Origin: Clostridia bacterium
Lineage (GTDB): Bacteria; Bacillota; Clostridia; Saccharofermentanales; Saccharofermentanaceae
Length of the DNA: 64,000 nt
Assembly: GCA_024403775.1 (NCBI GenBank)
Contig: JAKSRE010000009.1
Location: 22,886-86,885, forward strand
Reading direction: 5' to 3'
The translations under genes were made by a program, and so were the position numbers. Every line of letters begins with the position of its first letter. The stretch's first letter is position 1. Positions 62,088 to 64,000 of this stretch are shown here, in pieces. The notes beneath the pieces were generated by a model. That model worked only from the letters and a program-made list of their open reading frames with translations. It was not told the origin of the DNA and did no database searches.

Positions 62088-63572
62088 GTGAGCAAATTAT
62101 TCAAATCTGGGGCTTTTTCATTGATCTTAATGATAGTGCTATCATTAATTACACAAGTAGTTACTCTATTAAAGACTTCAATTGTAGCTGGTATATTTGG
62201 TACTTCTTTAGGTATGGATGCCTTTAGCTTCTCCAACAGTATTGTAGTTTTTATTTTTGGTTTTGTTTCAGCTGGATTGTCAACTGTGATTATTCCAAGA
62301 TATGTTAAGGGAGAAGAGAAGAAGTATACTGATTCATTCATTACTATTATTTATTCGGTATTGGCATTTGTAGTATTGTTTACGATTGTTGGTAGACATG
62401 CTTTAATTGGTTTTTTGAGCAATAAAGAAGAACAGTTTGTTGGAATAGCTAGTTATATAATTGTTCCTTTGATAATTGCCTCATTCTTTTTGTCTGTTGC
62501 AGATATATCGATAGCTTTTTTTCAATGTAAAGAGCATTATAATTTGCCGAAATTGATTAATCTAATATCACAATCTATTGTGGTTGTTTTACTATGGTTT
62601 AAAAGGGACATTTCAATATATGAATATGTATTAATAATCTCGCTAGGTATGATCTTAAATTTTGGTTTTGATGTGTTTTTTGCTTTGAGGTTAGGATGGA
62701 GATATAGACCGACTTTTGATTTTAAAAGTCCAGAGACTAAAGCAATACTGAAACTGTTTATACCAATAATTTTTAGCACTGGAGTATACCAAATATCATT
62801 GATGGTGGATTCGGTCATAGCTACAAGATTAAGTTCGGGTTTTATTACGGTTTTAAGTTATTCAAATATGATAGCAGCTATTGTTAATACTGTACTTATT
62901 GGTAATTTAATGAATTACTGTTATCCTCGAATTGTTAGAATAATAAATCAAAAAAACAATCAGGAAATCTTTTGGAGTGAAACTGCTGCTTTTCATATGA
63001 TAATGTGTTTAATTGTAGTGGGATTCTTCAATGTTGGTAGAGAAGCAGTATATTTGCTTTTTTATCGTGGGAATTTTTCTCTCGAATCAGCTAATTATGT
63101 TTATATTGGCGCAGCAATATATATTTTTGGACTTCAAATAGATATTATTAGAAATTTTGTATATAGATACTTTTATGCAAAAGGAAATACTTCTACTGCA
63201 GCACATAACAGCATTATAGTCAGCGTTCTTAATATTGTAGTTAGTCTTATTTTAGTTTCAATCATCGGCTTCTATGGAATAATAATTGGTACGGTGATTG
63301 CATCGTTATTCTCACTGTCTATAATTCTGTATCAGTTTAGTAAAAAAATAGGGTTCGATGTAGATTTCAAGAAAGTAATACTATCCTTGTTGAAAAATGT
63401 TTTGTTGATTCCTGTAGTCTTTTATTTGGTTAATGTGAGCAAACAACTAGTTAGTATAACGAATAACATATTATCAATATTGATTTTTGGAATAGAAACA
63501 GTGGTATTGTTTCTTGCTCTTACAATAGTGATTAATAAATCAACTATAGATACAATAAGGAGCCTGAAGTGA
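62088..63572 (+). CDS. MOP-superfamily flippase, MurJ/Wzx-like
   Basis: 494 residues from the GTG at 62088, seven bases after AAGGTGA. About fourteen hydrophobic segments. The opening GAFSLILMIVLSLITQVVTLLKTSIVAGIFGTSLGMDAFSFSNSI and SAGLSTVIIPRYVKG resemble MurJ/MviN more than classical Wzx. It should flip the lipid-linked repeat unit made by this operon. Last gene of the operon. Confidence 0.88.
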   Translation: MSKLFKSGAFSLILMIVLSLITQVVTLLKTSIVAGIFGTSLGMDAFSFSNSIVVFIFGFVSAGLSTVIIPRYVKGEEKKYTDSFITIIYSVLAFVVLFTIVGRHALIGFLSNKEEQFVGIASYIIVPLIIASFFLSVADISIAFFQCKEHYNLPKLINLISQSIVVVLLWFKRDISIYEYVLIISLGMILNFGFDVFFALRLGWRYRPTFDFKSPETKAILKLFIPIIFSTGVYQISLMVDSVIATRLSSGFITVLSYSNMIAAIVNTVLIGNLMNYCYPRIVRIINQKNNQEIFWSETAAFHMIMCLIVVGFFNVGREAVYLLFYRGNFSLESANYVYIGAAIYIFGLQIDIIRNFVYRYFYAKGNTSTAAHNSIIVSVLNIVVSLILVSIIGFYGIIIGTVIASLFSLSIILYQFSKKIGFDVDFKKVILSLLKNVLLIPVVFYLVNVSKQLVSITNNILSILIFGIETVVLFLALTIVINKSTIDTIRSLK

Positions 63573-63643
63573 TATTCTAATTATATTTGTTGAGGTGTTT
63601 GCATAAAGATTTGTGTAAAAGAAATAATTTATAGATTTAAATA

Positions 63644-63690
63644 AAAGCCCCGAAGAGAATCTTTTGAAGTCTCTTCGGGGCTTTATTTTG
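63644..63690. terminator. Terminator between the polysaccharide operon and phoU
   Basis: AAAGCCCCGAAGAGA (63644-63658) pairs perfectly with TCTCTTCGGGGCTTT (63670-63684); T and A flanks allow termination in both directions. Confidence 0.93.
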
Positions 63691-63708
63691 AAGAAAATTA
63701 CCGCTTGT

Positions 63709-63950
63709 TTAAGTATTCTGATTATCTGCTAGTGAGAAAATAACCCATTCTGCAATATTGGTAGCGTGGTCTCCAATACGCTCAAGATACTTATTTACCA
63801 TAAGAAGGTCTGCTGCCTACTCTGCGTGATCTGGATGACTTCGAATTGTCTCAATCAAATCGGATATTACCTTCGGAAAGAGGTTATCGACAATGTCATC
63901 GTTATCAATGACATTTTGAGCCTTATTAATATCTCTTTCGATATAAGTGA
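63709..63950 (-). pseudogene. phoU: phoU, interrupted 3' part
   Basis: Reading leftward on the minus strand, about 80 codons match the C-terminal half of PhoU, the phosphate-signalling regulator: ITYIERDINKAQNVIDNDD, DNLFPKVISDLIETIRSHPD and NKYLERIGDHATNIAEW, ending with TAA at 63709-63711. An in-frame TAG at 63817-63819 interrupts the frame where Gln (CAG) would fit, and similarity stops near 63950: an in-frame TAA follows at 63964-63966 in a GC-rich tract unlike the rest of the window. Either the gene is broken or the sequence end is faulty. Confidence 0.7.
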
Positions 63951-64000
63951 TTCGCGCGCGTGTTTAGCACCGGCGATACGCTATTGAGCACCACCGTTTC

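Noticed and set aside
63817..63819. The in-frame TAG in phoU as a recoded sense codon
   Set aside because: No other gene in the window has an internal TAG, so recoding has no support; mutation or sequence error is simpler.

Overview
The window looks like a chromosomal segment of an AT-rich Gram-positive member of the Clostridia, most likely a Lachnospiraceae relative (Butyrivibrio/Pseudobutyrivibrio-like). The grounds are AT-rich DNA, an L27 with a cleavable N-terminal extension next to the Prp protease, SepF and YggS side by side, AddAB instead of RecBCD, a DUF4364-like regulator, a single-domain-envelope style cell-wall amidase, and the absence of any outer-membrane system. The assignment is by gene content only.

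Left part (1-18.6 kb), housekeeping: a partial unknown gene, ybaK, a murC-membrane protein-LacI operon, rplU-prp-rpmA with its L21-type leader, obgE, then a minus-strand operon rsuA-hscC-like Hsp70-J-like protein (12.3 to 8.0 kb), an Smr-like protein, a family 4 uracil-DNA glycosylase, a DUF4364-like regulator, pgi, a Pr6Pr-like membrane protein, an unknown membrane protein and an RlmI-like rRNA methyltransferase.

Middle (18.7-38.2 kb): addB-addA, tadA, an ABC exporter pair, a PLP lyase, a cell-division cluster (HlyD-like protein, YggS, an FkbM methyltransferase, SepF), a membrane-anchored amidase, a zinc-ribbon protein and ssrA (tmRNA, tag ANNNTLVAA). Directly downstream of ssrA sits one gene with clearly foreign codon usage.

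Right part (38.4-63.7 kb), envelope and polysaccharide: a phosphodiester-glycosidase-like protein, an unknown anchored protein, a GT2-GtrA glycosyltransferase, several small metabolic enzymes (Ntn hydrolase, P-loop kinase-like, LUD protein, double flavodoxin protein, GNAT), and then the most unusual element: a tightly coupled three-gene operon of a MotA/TolQ/ExbB/ZorA-like proton-channel subunit, a MotB-like subunit whose extracellular part is four Cna-B/SpaA-like domains in place of a peptidoglycan-binding domain, and a fused Wzz-type/BY-kinase protein. It is followed by a leader peptide whose stop codon lies in the 5' arm of a strong terminator hairpin (attenuator), and then by an exopolysaccharide operon: PglF-like dehydratase, VanZ protein, aminotransferase, PglC-like transferase fused to a GT2, GT4, Wzy-like polymerase, acyltransferase, GT4, GT2, pyruvyl transferase, MurJ/Wzx-like flippase and a terminator. 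The last 290 bases hold a broken phoU end on the minus strand.

How they work together: the polysaccharide genes can make an amino-deoxysugar-initiated, lipid-linked repeat unit, flip it, polymerise it and control its length; the stator-like pair in front may put proton-motive force to use in that process, which would be a new kind of system. This last statement is inference.
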